Source: Acutalibacter sp.
GTDB taxonomy: Bacteria; Bacillota; Clostridia; Oscillospirales; Acutalibacteraceae
Direction: 5' to 3'
DNA: 7,380 bases
Assembly: GCA_022801475.1 (NCBI GenBank)
Contig: JAAWSH010000080.1
Location: 1-7,380 of the forward strand
Numbering within the stretch: the stretch's first letter is position 1; every line of letters starts with the position of its first letter. Below the pieces are notes generated by a model, which had not been told where the DNA came from, did no database searches, and was given only the letters and a program-made list of their open reading frames with translations. A program made the translations under genes and the position numbers. Of this stretch, positions 6,074 to 7,380 are shown piece by piece.

Positions 6074-6934
6074 TTGGCACAAATCATTGACGGTAAGGCG
6101 GTGTCCGCACAGGTAAAGGCCCAGGTGGCGCAGGAAGTGGAAGTACTAAAGGCCCAGGGGATCGTTCCAGGATTAGCGGTGGTCATTGTGGGTGACGACC
6201 CGGCCTCTCGCATCTATGTGAACAATAAGAAAAAAGCCTGTCAGGCTGTGGGGATTTATTCGGAGGAGCACGCGCTGCCTGCTAGTGCCACCCAGGAGGA
6301 ACTGTTGGACCTGGTTCGAGAATTGAACGGTCGCAGAGAGATCAGCGGTATTCTCGTACAGTCCCCTTTGCCCAAGGGGTTAGACGAGGCGGCTCTGGTG
6401 GAGACCATTGATCCCCAAAAAGATGTAGATGCTTTCCACGCCTATAATGTAGGGAAGATCATGCAGGGGCGGTATGTATTTTTGCCTTGCACTCCAGCTG
6501 GAGTGATTGAACTGATCCGTTCCACAGGGGTGGAGATTGCTGGAAAGAACTGTGTGGTCATAGGCCGCAGCGACATTGTGGGCAAACCTATGGCCATGTT
6601 GTTACTCCATAACCATGGCACTGTGACCATTTGCCATAGCAGGACCCAGAATTTGGCGGAGATCTGCCGGGACGCGGACATTCTAGTGGCTGCTGTAGGC
6701 AAAGCAAGTCTGGTTACCGGCGACATGGTGAAGCCAGGGGCAGTGGTTATCGATGTGGGCATGAACCGAAACCCGGACGGTAAACTGTGCGGCGATGTGG
6801 ATTTTATTGAGGCAGAAAAACGCGCGGCCTTTATCACCCCCGTTCCGGGAGGCGTGGGTCCTATGACCATTGCCATGCTAATGAAGAATACGGTAGCTGC
6901 TGCAAAGCTGCAAAACGGTGTAAAAGACCTTTGA
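6074..6934 (+). CDS. folD: Bifunctional methylenetetrahydrofolate dehydrogenase / methenyltetrahydrofolate cyclohydrolase FolD
   Basis: FolD interconverts 5,10-methylene-THF, 5,10-methenyl-THF and 10-formyl-THF in the cytosol, linking serine/glycine-derived carbon to purine and formate metabolism. The 286-residue product is full length. Motifs in order are IIDGK (4-8), VGDDPAS (39-45), the active-site [12 protein letters not shown] (45-56, with Tyr48 and Lys52 matching E. coli Tyr50 and Lys54), ILVQSPLP (93-100), [13 protein letters not shown] (116-128, Asp119), PCTPAGV (138-144), the dinucleotide-binding [10 protein letters not shown] (164-173), HSRTQNL (188-194) and [15 protein letters not shown] (255-269). 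Small departures are Ala120 in KDVDAF, where Gly is usual, and Asp167, where Asn is usual in the GxSxIVG loop. Neither removes a catalytic residue. It starts with TTG after a strong ribosome site, 18 bases downstream of lgt. Fhs, encoded at the other end of the window, acts on the same THF carbon pool, although the two are in different apparent operons. Confidence 0.97.
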   Translation: MAQIIDGKAVSAQVKAQVAQEVEVLKAQGIVPGLAVVIVGDDPASRIYVNNKKKACQAVGIYSEEHALPASATQEELLDLVRELNGRREISGILVQSPLPKGLDEAALVETIDPQKDVDAFHAYNVGKIMQGRYVFLPCTPAGVIELIRSTGVEIAGKNCVVIGRSDIVGKPMAMLLLHNHGTVTICHSRTQNLAEICRDADILVAAVGKASLVTGDMVKPGAVVIDVGMNRNPDGKLCGDVDFIEAEKRAAFITPVPGGVGPMTIAMLMKNTVAAAKLQNGVKDL

Positions 6935-6961
6935 GCACAGCAGCAGAGAAGTAGAAATAAA

Positions 6962-6994
6962 CGGGAAGCCCCCGGGCAAAAGCTGCCGTGGCTT
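6962..6994 (+). other. GC-rich dyad symmetry in the folD-dxs gap
   Basis: AAGCC (6966-6970) can pair with GGCTT (6990-6994) around an inner GGCA/TGCC stem (6975-6978 with 6984-6987). An alternative stem CGGG/CCCG (6962-6965 with 6971-6974) would compete for the upstream part. The structure ends 18 bases before the dxs ATG and is followed by TTTG rather than a T-run. A true terminator is therefore unlikely. It could be a processing or attenuating structure, or chance. The 78-base gap holds nothing else that I recognise. Confidence 0.25.
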
Positions 6995-7012
6995 TGAGAA
7001 TGAGGCGGTTTT

Positions 7013-7380
7013 ATGGAAAATTTGTTGGAAAAGATACAGTCTACCGAGGATTTGCGGGCGCTGGACCTTACACAGTTGGATCAACTGTGCGAGGAGATGC
7101 GGTCTGTAATTATCGAGACGGTCTCAGACAACGGGGGACATTTGGCATCCAATTTGGGTGTGGTGGAGTTGACTGTGGCACTGGGGCTGGCTTTTTCGCC
7201 GCCTTCGGATGCTATTGTGTGGGATGTAGGCCACCAAAGCTACCCATATAAGCTACTGACAGGCCGCTATAAAGAGTTTTCCACCTTACGGAAAGAGGGG
7301 GGAATTTCTGGATTTCCCTGCAAGGAGGAGAGCGTTTGCGACCGTTTTACCAGCGGCCATAGCAGTACTTCCATTTCCTC
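7013..7380 (+). CDS. dxs: 1-deoxy-D-xylulose-5-phosphate synthase, N-terminal part (3' truncated by window)
   Basis: Dxs is the thiamine-diphosphate enzyme that condenses pyruvate and glyceraldehyde 3-phosphate to DXP. This is the first step of the MEP isoprenoid pathway and also feeds thiamine and pyridoxal synthesis. The window holds 122 codons plus two bases, open to the end. Diagnostic motifs are GGHLASNLGVVELTVAL at residues 41-57 (His43), WDVGHQSYPYKLLTGR at 70-85 (His74), GGISGFP at 96-102 and SGHSSTSIS at 114-122, all in the order and spacing of the Dxs N-terminal transketolase domain. YPYK replaces the common YPHK. The start ATG 7013 has GAGG (7002-7005) seven bases upstream and yields a normal short N-terminal leader before the first conserved block. 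It follows folD by 78 bases on the same strand and is probably in the same operon. The TPP-binding GDG motif and the rest lie beyond the window. Confidence 0.95.
   Translation, partial: MENLLEKIQSTEDLRALDLTQLDQLCEEMRSVIIETVSDNGGHLASNLGVVELTVALGLAFSPPSDAIVWDVGHQSYPYKLLTGRYKEFSTLRKEGGISGFPCKEESVCDRFTSGHSSTSIS

Noticed and set aside
5563..6213. 216-codon open frame on the minus strand across lgt and folD
   Set aside because: It is antisense to two clear genes, Ser/Thr-rich as expected from the complement of acidic codons, has no recognisable domain, and spans an operon junction.
6442..6876. 144-codon minus-strand frame inside folD
   Set aside because: It is antisense to the conserved NAD(P)-binding part of FolD, and its open length follows from the codon composition of folD.
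1..7380. Mobile element, CRISPR array, prophage, toxin-antitoxin or defence island
   Set aside because: I saw no transposase or integrase motifs, terminal inverted repeats, spaced direct repeats or tRNA-like attachment sites. All recognised genes are conserved housekeeping functions on one strand.

Overview
The window looks like chromosomal housekeeping DNA from a Gram-positive anaerobe of the Bacillota, most likely class Clostridia and possibly an Oscillospirales-type gut bacterium. The evidence is a formate-tetrahydrofolate ligase tail, a paired YmfF/YmfH-type M16 peptidase set, dxs (non-mevalonate isoprenoid pathway), a bacillota-like Lgt, strong AGGAGG-type ribosome binding sites, occasional TTG starts, and dense co-directional packing. 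The base composition looks close to 50% GC by eye. The order-level assignment is an inference from protein character, not from a search.

All ten genes lie on the + strand. Block 1 (1-2337) holds the last 30 codons of fhs, then tsaE and tsaB (t6A tRNA modification), rpiB (pentose phosphate isomerase) and upp (uracil salvage). These genes overlap or are separated by no more than about 22 bases, so they read as one transcription unit. A 158-base gap (2338-2495) follows. It holds a weak hairpin region, a 26-codon unproven small reading frame and a plausible sigma-A-type promoter. Block 2 (2496 to the window end) holds ymfF-like and ymfH-like M16 peptidases, lgt (lipoprotein lipidation), folD (one-carbon folate metabolism) and the first 122 codons of dxs. 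Spacing is tight up to folD, and a 78-base structured gap precedes dxs.

The genes are functionally mixed. fhs and folD sit at opposite ends and act in the same tetrahydrofolate one-carbon pathway. TsaE and TsaB are two of the bacterial t6A synthesis proteins. RpiB makes ribose 5-phosphate, the precursor of the PRPP used by Upp. The two M16 proteins look like a split-site heterodimer: the first lacks the zinc motif but has the C-terminal Arg/Tyr motif, and the second carries HxxEH.

I found no mobile element, CRISPR array, tRNA, rRNA, prophage or defence system, and no convincing new multi-gene system. The points most worth checking are an RpiB with Asp where the catalytic ring-opening His is expected, an Lgt with a strongly acidic C-terminal tail of about 60 residues, the small reading frame just upstream of the M16 pair, and the shortened neighbourhoods (tsaEB without rimI-tsaD, and folD-dxs without xseA-xseB-ispA).
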